NCBI RefSeq assembly: GCF_000464535.1
Contig: NW_006916612.1
Span: 27,380 to 91,379 of the forward strand
Length of the DNA stretch: 64,000 bases
Reading direction: 5' to 3'
From: Endocarpon pusillum Z07020
Lineage: Eukaryota; Ascomycota; Eurotiomycetes; Verrucariales; Verrucariaceae
The notes below the pieces were generated by a model that did not search any database, was not told where the DNA came from, and worked only from the letters and a program-made list of their open reading frames with translations. This document shows positions 11,757 to 24,657 of the stretch, piece after piece. Position numbers and translations under genes: made by a program. Each line of letters opens with the position of its first letter. Position 1 is the first letter of the stretch.

Positions 11757-12936
11757 AGTCGATCCTTAGGGCTCCAATAGTTCACATGTGACTAATAAGA
11801 TAGGAGCGGCATTTCTCTTTAACTATACAAATCTGGAACTACCTTGACTCAGCCACACGACAAACCTTCATCAGCATGTCGAGTCCGCATCAGAAGATAC
11901 CAAGCAAAAGTCGTTGATCACATTTTGGGATAAAGGTGGTATCCGTTTTGCGAGAAGAGGAGACTCAACTGCATCTCCTGATAAGAATATAGTATTATAT
12001 AGGCGGCTTGTGAAATCATAGTTCTCAGCTACGGAAAGATACTGCAATGATTCGTATGCTACCGAGCCATCTGTCCCCGTGGAACAATTATGGCGGAGGG
12101 TAAGCATAGAATCCAATACAATTCGCCACTCAAACCGCAGTCAGCTTTGGCCTCTCCTTGTGGGCGAAGTACAAGTAGAACTTGTTGCAAGCCTGCCGTG
12201 ACATTGTAGGAATGAAGGCTGCCTGCAACCTTTGATTGGCTTCGTCTGCTATGAACCTGTTGCAGTGAACCGCGAACGCACACAGCAAAACGTTCTTTGG
12301 TTGTGCCAGTAGTCCAGAAACGGCCAACCGTGAGATCAAAGTAGCCCATATTCAAAGTTATTCATGATTGGTCCGTGCAAAGAATCGCTGGAGTGTTGCT
12401 AAGAATCAGGGCACGGAACTGGCGATGTAACTGTCTAGTCCAGTCATTGAAAATCAATGCCATGTGAGTAGACAGTATTGGAAGAGCGGTGTAAAATTGA
12501 AAGCGGAGTCGGCATACTTGAGCATAATGCCTATTGTCTGTTACTGTCCCACGCCATGCACTATTCAACGTGAGTGGTAAAGTCGAAACCTCGGAATGTG
12601 TGCTGCGGTAGGGAGCGTTTGCCTTCCACGGGCACAGTTGTGAACACCAAGTTTCCTAGTCAAAAGCAGTCGAGCTGTTCGATCAAGGCTCTGTCCCTAG
12701 ATCAACGGATTAGTTTGAATGAAGCTCGAACGCACTATTCGGAACGAGCAAATGGTTTGACAAACCTTTTAATTCATGCTTAAAGAGGTTCATTGGAAGG
12801 CGGTTTTCAAGTCTATACGACTTTCCTTCCATCATACTCAAACGAGCCTCTTGTACGAAGGTGGGCAACCGCAGGGTATGATTGACGGAAACAATCAGCC
12901 TAACTCATGTTTTATCCCATGTCCCTGGCGAGTCGA
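11757..12936. other. Intergenic, no supported gene
   Basis: Short ORFs only (for example on the minus strand at 12059-12355), without motifs or plausible splice joins. Confidence 0.35.
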
Positions 12937-13635
12937 CTAGCTCGCTGCAGTTTGAGTTACGGAACTGGTCACCATCTGTCTTGTGCTTTCAAGTAACCCA
13001 GGTCTCCGGGCCATACATGGCCGCTTGACAGTTTCTGGTGTCCCGAGAGCTGCGTCTGCCTCCCGCTTTCTCTTCTGTGTTGGATGACCATGTGCTGAGG
13101 CCAGTGGACTTGAGGGATCTGATGGTACAAGAGGTCCTTGAGCATTTTCGGGCTGTCTTCCGTTGTTGAGACCATCTGCTGAGACTGGCGGACTTGAAGG
13201 ACCTGATGGGACAAGAGGCTCTTGAGCGTTTTCGGGCTCTTCTCTCCTATTTTTGAGACCATCGCACTCAGCAGTATTGGTACTGCTCGGGGAAAGGGAG
13301 GTACCATGGGTACCATGAGATGATGCAATCAGAGCTTTGGGGCTGGATTCAGATGGAGTGGTGGAAGATGATCGGCTGTCTATGTCTGAGAGAGGGCCTT
13401 CGGAAGCGATTTCGGCGTAAGCGCGGGCGTATATGGCCAAAGGGGTTAAGCGTCTTGGTGGTGACTGCGTGCGTTGCAGTTCTTGTAGACGGGTTTGAAG
13501 CTGAGCTGCGAAGATGTTTTCAGTTGCCCTGTCAAGCTTGTCCAATTTTTCAACAGCATTTGGATTACCGGGACGCGATGGTGGGCGGGTGACAAGGTTT
13601 GGAATTATGTCCATTTCATGCTGCGATACCGTCAA
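12937..13635 (-). CDS. Disordered Ser/Pro-rich protein with internal repeat
   Basis: A single-exon ORF of 232 residues. Residues about 25-55 may form a helix (KLDKLDRATENIFAAQLQT). The rest is low-complexity Ser/Pro/Thr. It contains two copies of an imperfect repeat of roughly 27 residues, each with PENAQxPLVPSxPSSP, and a basic cluster QKRKREAD that could be a nuclear localisation signal. No family was recognised. It could have unseen upstream exons. Coding status is moderately supported by ORF length and the conserved frame across the repeat. Confidence 0.5.
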   Translation of the reverse strand: MTVSQHEMDIIPNLVTRPPSRPGNPNAVEKLDKLDRATENIFAAQLQTRLQELQRTQSPPRRLTPLAIYARAYAEIASEGPLSDIDSRSSSTTPSESSPKALIASSHGTHGTSLSPSSTNTAECDGLKNRREEPENAQEPLVPSGPSSPPVSADGLNNGRQPENAQGPLVPSDPSSPLASAHGHPTQKRKREADAALGTPETVKRPCMARRPGLLESTRQMVTSSVTQTAAS

Positions 13636-14346
13636 GAAGGAGAACCGCTCTGATTCCTCTGCTTGTCGTTGGTGGTCGAGTCAGACAGAGATACTACAGG
13701 TTTATCACGTGATAAGACTTGGCACTGTTACCTTTGGTACAGAGTATACAAAAATAACGTGAAGATCTCGTCTCACACTTCACCGCTACATGACTTACAG
13801 TCCTACCAGCCTAGGATGAAGCAGAGCTTCTTCACTGCCAACGGTCTTGGCTCGGCAAGCTGGAGATTGCATTGATTCATATATGCAATTTCTCATGCCT
13901 TGACTACTCACATGCAGATAAGAGTTACCTCCGCCTTTCATGGTGTGAGTTTGTGACTAGGACCCGTAAAGCCCGGGTTTGAAACACCATCGGGATAATG
14001 TCCGGCATCAATCAACCAACTGACGCCAGATGAAACCCACATCTTCCGGCGGCACTCGTGCATTACCACTACCAGCTTTGAACCCTTCGTTCTGACTAGC
14101 TGCAATTGCCAAAATCAGCACTCCTCTGACGCTATAGAAATGACTGCTCCCTACCAGATAAAAATTCAGTAGGTCAATAGACGGACTGACCAACCGGAGA
14201 AGAGGTCAGACATCGTACATTATGCGCTTATCCGCCATAACTCTATTGGGCAGTAAGCTATTCGGGCTTTGCGACTATATGTATATATATATATCTCTCT
14301 CTCTCCTTGAGTCTGCTCTGTCTCAGCTTGATGGCTTCGACGAGTA
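13636..14346. other. Intergenic, with TA/TC microsatellite
   Basis: This is the shared upstream region of the minus-strand gene and the plus-strand FHA-kinase. A short (TA)n-(TC)n microsatellite lies at about 14277-14307, about 40 bp before the kinase ATG. Confidence 0.45.
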
Positions 14347-16007
14347 ATGTCAGATTCCTTTGACTCACCTCAAGCAAATGATACTGTACCCAATACCCCT
14401 ACCAACATCGCCGATGATCACGAGAATGATTTTGCGATCCTCATTCCTGATAATGACGCTGCACGCGTAGCATTCAGTGCGGTGGCAGAATTGATACAGT
14501 TGGACAATGATCGGATGCCACACGCTCGACGATTTGTCCATATCAACCCGAATCGCTCTCTCCTGTCGCCCGAGACGAACACAGACACCGATACCAGCGA
14601 ACAAGTTGTTCGGGCACTTCTTTACTCTGGCTATTACAGGCTCAACTTTGATATTGTGCCCAGCAATCCCCTTCTTGGCTGGCTGATAGGCCGAGGGACT
14701 GGGGACCCCGAAGAGGAAACGGGGGTAGATCTGTCACTTTCAATTGCAGGCGGAAAAAGTGTCCGGAAACGCCATGCTCGGATCACTTTTGACTTCAAAA
14801 CTGATATTCTCATCCTCATTGCGGAAAAGGGTCGAAAAGTTCTGGTGAACGGAAAACACGAGCTGAAGGGGAGCCAACGTGTCCTTGGGGCTCTAGTTAC
14901 GTCTTTAGACATCGGTGGACTGCGGTACAGGTTCCAATATACGGTCCAGGGCCATTCAGCATACCAGCACCGACTTGCTGAATACAAGGCGAAACTTGGC
15001 CTTCCCCCTACCGTGGGGCCTTAAACTGTGGCTCCCCCCCATCTTGTCATGACTACGAGTTTCATGATTATTTCTTGAAGCCTGCATTCGAAGCCGGATC
15101 GACATGCACAGTGCTGGCTGGAGTTCACCAGACAACCGGCGCATTGGTTGCAGTAAAAAGGATGAATAGGAGCAAGCGGAATGCCAGTCACATCTCGCAT
15201 GAGATAGACATCCTGCACTCCATACAGAAACATGATCCACACGTTAGTCTCAAAACATGGAGAAAGTTGTGATGAAGCTGATCGGGGTCTTAGCCTAACA
15301 TCTGTCGCCTTGTCGATGACATCTTGATTGGAAATGACAGACACGGTCCGATCGACAGTCGCATCGACGAGGTCTATTTGATATACACACCTCTGGCCGC
15401 CAATACCTTTGGCCATCTGATTTCCTCCGGGGTAAACAGGAGCGACCGGGTATTGTTTTTCAAGCAGATCCTTCAAGGCGTTGCCTACCTGCACTCTATC
15501 GGCGTTATGCACCGAGACATCAAGCCGGCCAATTTAATGGTCGTTTCGTATCGACCTCCACGTGGCATGATCACCGATTTCGGCCACGCCACGTTTGAGA
15601 AGACGTCCAAGGATCATCACAAAGGTACTCTCTGCTATTTAGCGCCCGAGGTGTGGAATCTCAAACGCGGTGGAGAGTCCGCACCAGCATATGACGAAAT
15701 GGTTGACATGTTCGCCCTTGGCGTAACGGCTTATCAGCTGCTTTGCTTCGAGACCTGGTGGTGGGGCGAGGAGGTAAGCGCAGAAGTCTCTGAAAGCATC
15801 GACGGACACTTGGAGCACCTAGATAGCAGTTTACCCACGGGAGTCACCTTGTTAAGACATATGCTCGCAAGGGATCCCGCAGCTCGAATATCAGCAAAGA
15901 ACGCCTTGGAAGCCGCCTTCATGCGATACACCATGGCCCCTGGGACCGAGCATTCAGGCATCGAAACCAATCAACGCAGGAAAAAGATGAAGCTCGAGAT
16001 AAGCTAG
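14347..16007 (+). CDS. FHA-domain serine/threonine protein kinase
   Basis: Three exons are proposed: 14347-15012, 15060-15242 and 15294-16007, giving 520 residues. The second intron (GTTAGT...TTAG, 51 bp) is well supported because it creates HPNICRLVD. The first (GTGGGG...CGAG, 47 bp, phase 0) is needed to join the two frames and is less certain. Residues about 120-205 resemble a forkhead-associated phosphopeptide-binding domain (WLIGRG, KRHARITF, VNGKHELKG). The kinase domain has VAVKRM, the alphaC Glu in HEIDILHSI, MHRDIKPANLMV, ITDFGHATF and CYLAPEVW, so catalysis looks intact. Domain order FHA then kinase recalls the Rad53/Cds1 checkpoint kinases, but the protein is short and has no second FHA. 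The substrate is unknown. Confidence 0.82.
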
Positions 16008-16928
16008 TTCTACCACACCGAATAAAATAGTACTAAGAGCAAGCCAATAAAAGCTACCGCTCGAAGTCAGACGTTACCTTGATTCATCTTCACACACGTA
16101 TCTGCTTTGCACCCGTGAGCTCTCAGTCGTTGCACGCTATTCGAAAATCTGTATCCCCCTCCATGGGCTGAACAGACGCACAGCACAGTGCTCCTGCTGC
16201 TGCGGACTTCTCTTCCATACTTTACCCATAACTCACATCCACTTCCAATCACTATCATAGAAAATACGCCTGCCGTAACAATAATGCCGATGTATGTCCT
16301 GTCAACCTCCCCACCGATAAAGCCAGGGTGAAAGCCTGATAGATGAATGAGCTGCAACGGGCACGCAATAGACTACAATGATAAGTAAGTGGAGGCTTGG
16401 AGGGCTCTCATGAGTAGGAGTGTCTAAAGAAAGGATAACGGGGTGGTTGCGGATTATGCATGAACATGGATGGATGGATGGATAGAGGAAAGCAATCAAG
16501 GAGGAACCGAGAAAGATCCGCTCAGTTTTCCTACTGTAATAGCACGAAATCCGATCACAACTACCAGTAGTTGACCATGAGTAGGAGGATAATGGGATGG
16601 GTAGAAGGCAGCCAGGTCTTCACACATTCACTGCATGTCAGGACGGCGTTCTTTTCTTTTTTCAATTTGGTAGAATTCTTCATCTACCCTATGAAGACAG
16701 CAAGCAGCAAGTTGAAGAAGACAAAAGCAAAAGCAAAAACAGAACCGAATGGGCCCGCTCAGAGCACAAATCCACGCCTTTGACGAACTGTTCACGCCCA
16801 ACTTTCATCATCCAAAGCCCACAGCTGCACAAACCAACAGCTAACTAGGCATATGTACTTCAACTCCTCAAAACACCAGAGAAGATAGGGCGGTGGCGTC
16901 AGTGTGCGTGCTACACGCCACGGTCAAG
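16008..16928. other. Convergent intergenic region
   Basis: This lies between the 3' ends of two convergent genes. A short ATGG tetranucleotide run is at about 16465-16483. No gene is supported. Confidence 0.4.
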
Positions 16929-19000
16929 CTACTCCATCTCCACACCAGCGGTCATATGCGCGTACCCGCTCTTGGGAGTATTTGCATCCTCACCGGTTTG
17001 CTCCGTCCAGGAAATCAACATCTTCTTCCCACCTTTTGTGATGTCCTCGTCACCAAAGTATCCGGCATGGACACCGCCGGCGTAGATGAAATTCCCTGAT
17101 GGCGGGATGGCGGCTTTGTAGAGGGTCTGCTCTTCGGACCAGGGGTGGAGGAGGATTTCCGACACGTAGTCGTAGTCGGGGATGTCAGCATTTGGGGTTG
17201 TGTAGGCGGGGATGATGGGGTGCGGTGCCTGCAGGGAGCGGTAGTAGAAAGTGTTGTCTCCGTGTGGGGTGAGGTAGACCATGATGAAGGTCTTGTGGTA
17301 GGGGGAGTAGAAGAGGTCGAAGTCCATGATGGGGTGTTCGATCAGGAAGGAGGTTGCGGTTGGGGGCAGTTGGCCAGAGGTCCAGGTCGAACCGGCCCAG
17401 TACTCAAACTAGGAAAGCAATTGGTTACCAAGAGCAGGAAGACATGTGAAGGCGGTCAATATCTTACTGAGTCTTTATCCGCAACTTTGGAAGGGTCAGT
17501 ACGAGCGACAAGAACACCTTGCGGTGCCTGTCCAAACAGGTACACTTTACCATCCATGCCGCCAATGCCTTCCGAGCCCCAAGAACGAATGCCACCAATA
17601 GTACCCCACTTGACTTCAGCCAGACTGAACATCTGCTTGACAGTACGCTCGGCAGTTGGACCGTAATGCTCATCAACAGATATGGTCAGAAGGGTATTGC
17701 CCAAGGCGGTGAATTTGGCCTCTTGAGTGAACATGTTGACTTCATCATATATCAAAGAGGCATATTGTATAGCATGAGTCTTGTTGAGAGAAATGATCGA
17801 AGAAGTTGGCCAGACGGCGTAACGATACCCGCCTCCAGAGAGCACAATGTTGAAGGACTCTTCTCCATGCGTCATTGGTGAGAAACCGCGCATACGTCCG
17901 ACGTCATCGTTCCATTGACCGATACCGTCAACAAGGGAGAGGGAGTTACCCGAGATGCCATTCCAGCCCTCATCAACAGCGACCGAACTGGAAGTGAAGC
18001 CGACCATATCCCCTTTGTGAGTCTCATTTGTGGTGGTGAAAGATGCTGTATCGCAAAAGATGAAGAGATGGTGACCGTTAAGCTCACCTCCCTTACCACC
18101 GTCTCGGGAAATATGTGGAACGACGGAGAGATCGACGAGCTCGTCATTTAGAGGTGATAAAGCTGAAGTGAGAGGCCCAGTATCACTCGCAATATCAAAT
18201 TTGGTGATCAGATCAACGTTGATGCCAGGCTTGAGTAGATTATCCTCAAGTTTCATGGGCTTTGCAGGCTCATGGTAGACCCATTTAGTGGTCGGATGAT
18301 TGACAGATGCTCCATGAAGTTGAGATCGCACAAACTTGGGAGGAGAAAAAACACTTGAAGACGAAGAAGCAGCTGGTGTAGCGGAAGGAGTGCCTGTTAG
18401 AAAACTGTTAGCAACACAACGCTTTTCAGGGGGGAGCTACTTGCTTGTGCTAAAGAACTTCTCAAGTGGTACTGCCACCGATGAAAGGGATGGCACTTTC
18501 GTAGCACCGATCAGAGAGATTGTAGCGGAAGAAGGATGATCCAACGATGATTTGAGGTAGCAGTCATCGGAAGAGAGAACACGTCCTGGTGCAAAGACAA
18601 AGCCTTCACAGTGAATTTCACCTCTGTCCCTCTTAGCGTTGAATGACTCGCACTGGGCCATGCATTCCTCAAATGAGCCCGCAAGAACAAAGGGGTAGAT
18701 GTTGTATGTTGCTGGAAAGTCAATGTCACAGATCACGGTGTAATCCTGTGCGGTTGAAGAACCAGTCCAAGCAGTGTCGTTGTTGGCGGGACATAGACGT
18801 GATGAGGGCGGACCAGCGGTAGCACAACCAGGACCAGAGCATGGGGTAACAGGGCCCGGAAAGAAAGACAAGTTAGCATCAGGTGTTGAAGTGGTCGCTC
18901 GAGCGATCACTTTGTCCTTATGTTGGTGTTTGTGTACGTGAGGACTACCACCAACAGAGGTGACCAGTAGCAGAATGACCGTCAGCATCAAACGGAACAT
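16929..19000 (-). CDS. Secreted PAN/apple and DUF4185-like protein
   Basis: Three exons (19000-18445, 18393-17468, 17408-16929) give 653 residues. Residues 1-19 form a signal peptide. Residues about 55-185 are Cys-rich, with SFEECMAQCESFNAKR and CEGFVFAPG typical of a PAN/apple fold. After a Ser/Thr/Pro linker, the C-terminal about 430 residues have the MVGFTSSSVAVDEGWNGISG and YRYAVWPTSS type motifs seen in fungal extracellular DUF4185-like (beta-propeller, sugar-binding or hydrolase-like) proteins. Intron 1 only keeps frame if it uses a GC donor (A|GCAAGT...AACAG). Intron 2 is GTAAGA...CCTAG, 59 bp, phase 0. An extracellular role in cell-wall or carbohydrate binding is inferred. Confidence 0.8.
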
Positions 19001-19879
19001 CCTGAAAAAGCCTATGGCAGACTATAGAGGTATATTAGCATGACAGAAAGGCCGCTTCGCCAAATAGCTTACTGCTGTTGTCAAGGGACAAGATATGGTA
19101 AAGTGAGGTTTTGGCTGAGATGGGTGCGCGTTTTGATAGCGGACGCAAGAGAATGGAGAACGATACCGTCTCTAAGGAGCTAAGAGTAAGCGGATCACAG
19201 CGATTGCGATGTGGAGAGAGTGGGAAGATGGCAAAATGAATGTTGTGGTGGTGAATGGAAGTGCACATCTGAACCAGAACTCGAAGTTAAACAGAAGACG
19301 CAGGCACAGGACTTCAAACACCACAAACACTGCGAACACCGCCAACACCGCACAACCCTGCCTACACCAGCAGACACCGCAACCTGCATGGCAAACTCTG
19401 GACTCTGGACACTAGGTCTGCAATTCCATGAAACGCCAGGCTGAAATCCTGTCACACATAGTAAGACCTATACCATCACCTCCGAGGGTTCAGTGATTTG
19501 GCAAGGTTGGATCAATAGCCCATGACCTTATCTTCAATGGAGCATGGTGTGGAGAAGGGAAAGAGAAAGATTGCGCTTCAGGTAGTTGAACTGTCTCGAG
19601 GCTGCCCTACCCTACGGCATGTTTGCTCCATCCGCAATGGGCACACACCCCGAGCGTGGCTGCACTGTTCTACCATAATTCTAGCCCTAATTGGCCAGAA
19701 CGACTTATGGGGCGTGGTAGAGGTAGAAGAGATCTCAGTTTTGCAGGTAATCAGGACCAAACTCGTGGTCTTCACTCATGTTCATAGTTACACAGGTCGT
19801 CTGCAGCTTTCCCGAGGAAACGGTGTACCTACATGATACTTCCGCCTCCGCTTTCCTGTGAGACCTTGTCCGGAGTCTC
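19001..19879. other. Intergenic, no supported gene
   Basis: This holds the 5' flank of the secreted-protein gene and the 3' flank of the Rrt8-like gene. A short CAAACAC/GAACACC-type repetitive stretch is seen at 19316-19350. No ORF with motifs. Confidence 0.35.
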
Positions 19880-20813
19880 CTATTGCGCTTTCTTTGCCTG
19901 TTCACGTAGAGCAGGTGCTGTGTTCCTTGACTTCTCCAAATCTGCAGCCCATAATGCGGCGCCTACTGCGTTGGTGAAAGCGAAGGCCAGGTTGGCGAAT
20001 GGGACCATCTCTAACACGAACGCAGCGACACCAAATCTGTAACAGTACTTGCGTTAGTTCAAACCTGCTAGCAAAGCTGAGAACGTACGTGGTATAGGCT
20101 GCTTGGTTCTTCTCGACGAATTCTTCCCGCTGGGTCTTGGACCAACCCTTCAACTGGAAGTACCGCGCGTGAGCAGCTGGTCCATTTCGTTTGCCCTGCA
20201 GAAGGACGAAGATGACTGTTCCCACCACAGGAATGAAATTCAAGGGCAGGTAAAGCAGATATCTGATAATGGCAGAAGGGGTAAGTTTGGCCAGAGGCTT
20301 CGTCACGAGCTTGCCCAGTCTGGCCATCGGATCGCTTCCTGCTTTGACCTGTCTGCTATCTGAAACAAGGTCCGTGCATTCACGTGAAACCAAAGTGCCA
20401 TCGAAGGTGTCAATGAGAGCATCTTGGATAAGGAACGTTCTCGAGATGAGGTTGATGAGCGTCGAGCTTTCACTGAGGGTCAACAAGGCAGCTGTAATAG
20501 CCGCAAGAGGCCCACTCGTAAAGGCCATAATGGCCGCCTGGGGAAGGTATGCAAAAACAAACATGAAGGTCGTTACACCAACGCTGAGGGTTAATGTGGA
20601 AGCAAGTCTGGAGGTCAACGGACGCCATAAGCTTCTGTGAGCGGCGAAATGGTAGATGCCCTGAGGATTGCATCAGCTTCTGTGCGAGCCAATGGCATGT
20701 TTGCCTCATACCTTGAAAGGATAGAGATAGGCTTGTGACTTTACAGCTTCCGTAGTGAGGGCTTTGAGACGCTCAGCCTCTTCCGCTGCAACCTCCCTCA
20801 CTTTGTCGGCCAT
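19880..20813 (-). CDS. Rrt8/Lds-like (EI24-type) multispanning membrane protein
   Basis: Three exons (20813-20712, 20660-20089, 20036-19880) with introns of 51 and 52 bp give 276 residues. The start is placed at MADKVREVAAEEAERLK, not the longer upstream in-frame codon. Several hydrophobic segments are visible: the stretch after SVGVTTFMFVFAYLPQAAIM, PLNFIPVVGTVIFVLLQG and the final exon FGVAAFVLEMVPFANLAFAF. The pattern LLYLPLNFIPVVGTV...RYFQLKGW and the closing WAADLEKS match the fungal outer-spore-wall/lipid-droplet family that includes yeast Rrt8 and Lds1/2. A role in membrane or lipid-droplet biology is taken from the family, not the sequence. Confidence 0.82.
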
Positions 20814-21434
20814 CTTGTCGGACGAGCTAGCTTTCGAGATGGTAAGTTGTTGAGGAAAAGATAATGTGGATTTCAAGCTGTCAGGGCCAACAAATGGATG
20901 ACATGCGACTGGGAATCTGAGCAAATTCCTGCGTCATAGACGCTAAACTGCATGCAGTGTTTGCTGGGAAAAAAATTAAAAATAATGAACGACGATTAAA
21001 CTTGGTTGGGTCAGGGCATACTACTTAGTAAGGATATGCGGAGTACTTGGCAGGGACAGGAAGAGAGTGCTCAATTTAATTCGTCCGGGATTAGGTCGCC
21101 TTGTTACGCAGACGGAGTGGTGGAAGCCATTTCTGCTCTGTACTTCATGTCAAATGCTTCAGGAGGTCATGTGTTCGTCCTAGGTTTACTAGGTTACTAA
21201 GTATGAGATTCTCCTTTTCGAGTGAGTGGGATATCAATGTATGAGAAAAAGAAGCGCTCAAGTATGCGGGACAGCTCTGCCTCTACTCGGCCTCGGCCCA
21301 CCTCCGGACACAGAACAGATACCGAGCGACACCATTAATGGTCACAATGCACTCCTCCCGCTGTAGCTTACCACTAATCCAATTAGCCTTGATTCAACGC
21401 CAGACGATCCATGCAAGTGACTGACAGCTTCACA
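20814..21434. other. Intergenic, no supported gene
   Basis: This is the 5' flank of the Rrt8-like gene and the 3' flank of the RING gene. Only short ORFs without motifs are present. Confidence 0.35.
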
Positions 21435-24255
21435 TTATCGATTCCTGTCAGCTGGGCTTGGTCGCCAGACGGCAGTATCACCGCTCAAGGCAGAAATGCT
21501 CAGAGAAGTCAAGTTTCGCCATCCCAACCGAGCGCCGTTCGTGCCTACCTGGAGTGGCACCGAGGCATCGGTGCCTCGTTCGATGTCTTCATCGTCCTCG
21601 TCAGACAGTCGAGGAATCGGTATCGCGGCAGAAGGAGAGTCATTGACCGTCTCCGCTGCTCGCGCTTGCACATCGTCCGATCTGTTCTCGCCAGCTTGAC
21701 GGCGATCGCTCAAATTCCCATGTGCCATCGACCTGACGACATCTCCTTTGCAGATAGGGCAAGTCCTCCGTCTTCGCACCAGCCAAGGCGTACTAGACAT
21801 TGTCAGTGGACAAAACTCATTACATAATAGAGTGCACCTACATGCAATCCGCATGGAATTCGTGCCCGCAAGGGAGACTCATAACGCGACTTTGACCGTC
21901 AATATATTCTTCCAGACAGACAACACATTCAACCTGGCGACCGGTGTAACGTTTTCTCCACACTCCAGCATCCGATGGCTTCTCCTTGGCTGGAGATGAT
22001 GCAGCGGATGAGCGATCGCTGGTAGATTCTAAGGATGGTATAACACCAGATGTCGTCTGCGATCGGGGACGACTTCGAGATGGAATGGTCCGAGAGGTCG
22101 ACCGAAGTAGTGGAGATGCTGGCGAGGAAGTCGTGGGTGTTGCGATTTGAGATGATGTTGTGGATGATGAACTCGACATGGTGTGATATATTCGAACGGG
22201 CAAACGATCCACCACCGATTTCGGAGCTCTCCATCTTCTTCGTCGGATACGAGATCGCAGCAGCAGAAGAGCATAGACAACCGTCAACGTCACTAATGGA
22301 CTTACGACCAGAACTAACAGCGTGTCAAACAGCGGGCTTGTCGACATGGTGGCGGGCGTGAGGGTTACCCATAGCCCTTCGTGTTCCACTGTTGCTCCTT
22401 TCTTGATCGAAGACCCTTTCTGTGCAGGAGGTGAGCTTGTGGATGACTTCTCGCCAGTAACCTTCGGTGTTCGCGCATGGCCTTTCTGCGCTTCGGGTGT
22501 AGCACGTCCTGATGACTTGTCTCCTATCCACGGGCTGAACCAACCTCTTCTGGACTCGTCATTGCGGCTGCCATTAGGAGACTCTTCTGATGTTGTATGC
22601 TTCATACTGTCTATTTCTGATTTTCCATTCTGGCCAGTAGATGTATGATAATACTCGCCGCTGCCAGGTGTAATGCTGCCACCTTTAAGAGTCTCCGCCT
22701 TCCCCAGCTCGCCAGTTGACTGACTATCCAGCGCTGGCTTGAGTTCAGCTTTCCCTGATACGCTGCCATCCGGCTTGGTTCCGTGGGAGTCGGGCTTCTC
22801 AGTTGGTATGAGAACATCCGGATCCCGCCAATCTTGAATACCAATCACAAAGTCATCTCCAGATTTGGAGGGTGATTTCGCGTTCTTCGAGTCAGAAGAT
22901 CCCTTTTCATTCTTGCCATTGGTATTCGGCTTCCGTGGAGGGGTAGATGATGATTTCGCAGAGGAAGCTTTTTCGTCCCAGTCCTCAAGCAAGACCCAGT
23001 CCATATTACCACTACTCGGAGGCCTTCGACTGTCTTCTGCGGCATGCCAGGGATAATGTGCACCACCCTGCAACCCAAAGAATGATAGGATCGTCTGTAG
23101 CCAGCTCTTATTGACGTTGTTGGCCACAACCACCGAGGAGCCGCTCTTGGCATCCTTGTAAATACCGGCAGGTCGTCCGGTTGGCTTGGTTTGGCTCTTT
23201 GTCGTGAAGGTAGGCCCATTTTCCTGCTTGACCCGCTGCGAGGGATCTTTGCTCTTGGCATCCTTGCTGCCATCAGTGCCTTGATCGTCTAAGGTCTCTG
23301 GAGGGATCAGAGAGGACAAGAGATGCGCCGTTGTGTGTGATGTGAACAGCGCAGGAATGGTGACGTTCGACGTGTCGCCCCTGGCATACATGGCGATGAG
23401 CGGTCCACCACGAGCATCGTCACCAACTATAAGGGCAACGCCGCCACGGCGCTGGACCCATTTGACCTTCTCGAGAAATCCACAACCTCCTCGACTCAAA
23501 AGCACTACCTTGCCAGCAATCTCGGCACTTTCTTGCAACGACTGGATATCAGCATGTGTCGGTGTCTTGGATTTGTCGTAAGTAGATTCATGATCGGCAG
23601 GTTGTCCAGGCTGCGCAGCTTCGGCAGGGTTCGACTCTGGCAGCGGGTGATGAAGGTGGTCATCTGTGCCATCGTTCTCAGACGGAGAATCTTCTTCGGG
23701 GCTGTTCGAGATCAAATCCTCGCCAGTATCGTCGTCTCCTGTTCTCTTTATTTTGCCACCGCCTAGCTTAGAAGGGATGGTATCCTTGTCTGTCTTGATA
23801 GCCGTAGCTATCTTTGGCCTCTTGTTCTTGTTCGACGGCTCTTCGTCATTGTGCTTTTTGTCACCCTCGCCCCATCCTGGCACATCCGAGCAACCCAGCT
23901 CTCCCTCGGCCCCCAGAGCCGACCCGATTTTGCGTAAATTCTCATCCCCAAATCCGCTCCCCACCCAAAGCTGACTGCTCAAGCCATCGTTTGGCAATGC
24001 TGGCCCAAACGCTGCAGGTCTAGCGAGGAAGAAGGTGGAGTTGTCATCCGTGAGGCTGATTATGGCAGATGGTGGAAACAGTGATGCAGGTACGTGGAAG
24101 GAAAAGAGGGCACGAAGGCGACTAGATCTAGCGCCATAGCCAGCAGCTAAGGAGTCTGCATCTCGTGGGTTGGCGCCCAGTAAGGAGAGAAATGTTAGGA
24201 AAATAGGACAGGCGATGAAGCAGAGAAGTAGAAGGAGGAGTCGTGGAGGTCGCAT
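21435..24255 (-). CDS. PA-TM-RING E3 ubiquitin ligase
   Basis: Two exons, 24255-21842 and 21792-21435 (49-bp intron), give 923 residues. The N-terminus has a signal-anchor (residues 4-26). A protease-associated lumenal domain includes GKVVLLSRGGCGFLEKV and GGVALIVGDDARGG. A long acidic, Ser/Pro-rich disordered region follows, then one membrane span (about LFDTLLVLVVSPLVTLTVVY) followed by an RRRRW stop-transfer cluster. The C-terminal RING-H2 is CVVCLEEYIDG...CGHEFHADC and TCPICKGDV. The intron splits the RING, and splicing restores HADCITPWL. The architecture matches RNF13/RMR-type endosomal or vacuolar ubiquitin ligases. The fungal protein is unusually long because of its disordered insert. 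Substrates are unknown. Confidence 0.92.
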
Positions 24256-24657
24256 GGTCTAAGTTGGAGAGCCAAACACTCCCAAAGAGTTCTTAGGATG
24301 AGGTTGGATCTTGGATTGACCCAGACAGAATTCCCATTTGCGTCGCTGTAGAGGACGATGGTTCAAACGAAGGAGGGATGAGTCCTACCAAAAGGAAGGA
24401 GCCCATGAGACGCTGAAAATGAAAGCATTCATCATCTGGAACCAGGCTGGAGAAGACCAAATCACGTGACCCAGCCTTGCCACAAATCGGTCTTGTGTCC
24501 AAAAGAAACCATCAACCTCCAAGCAATTTGTGTTGATCATGCGGCTACCAGTGGAAATTGTTCAAGTCACAAAGTGGTACTCAGATATTATATATGCAGC
24601 TCGATTGGTTGGTAGATGACTGTCTCTGCTAAGGGCCTCAAATGAGTACCAGTAAGC
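24256..24657. other. Promoter side of the RING gene
   Basis: No gene; about 400 bp between the RING-gene start codon and the MITE-like element. Confidence 0.4.

Noticed and set aside
17145..17666. 173-aa plus-strand ORF
   Set aside because: Antisense shadow of the secreted PAN/DUF4185-like gene.
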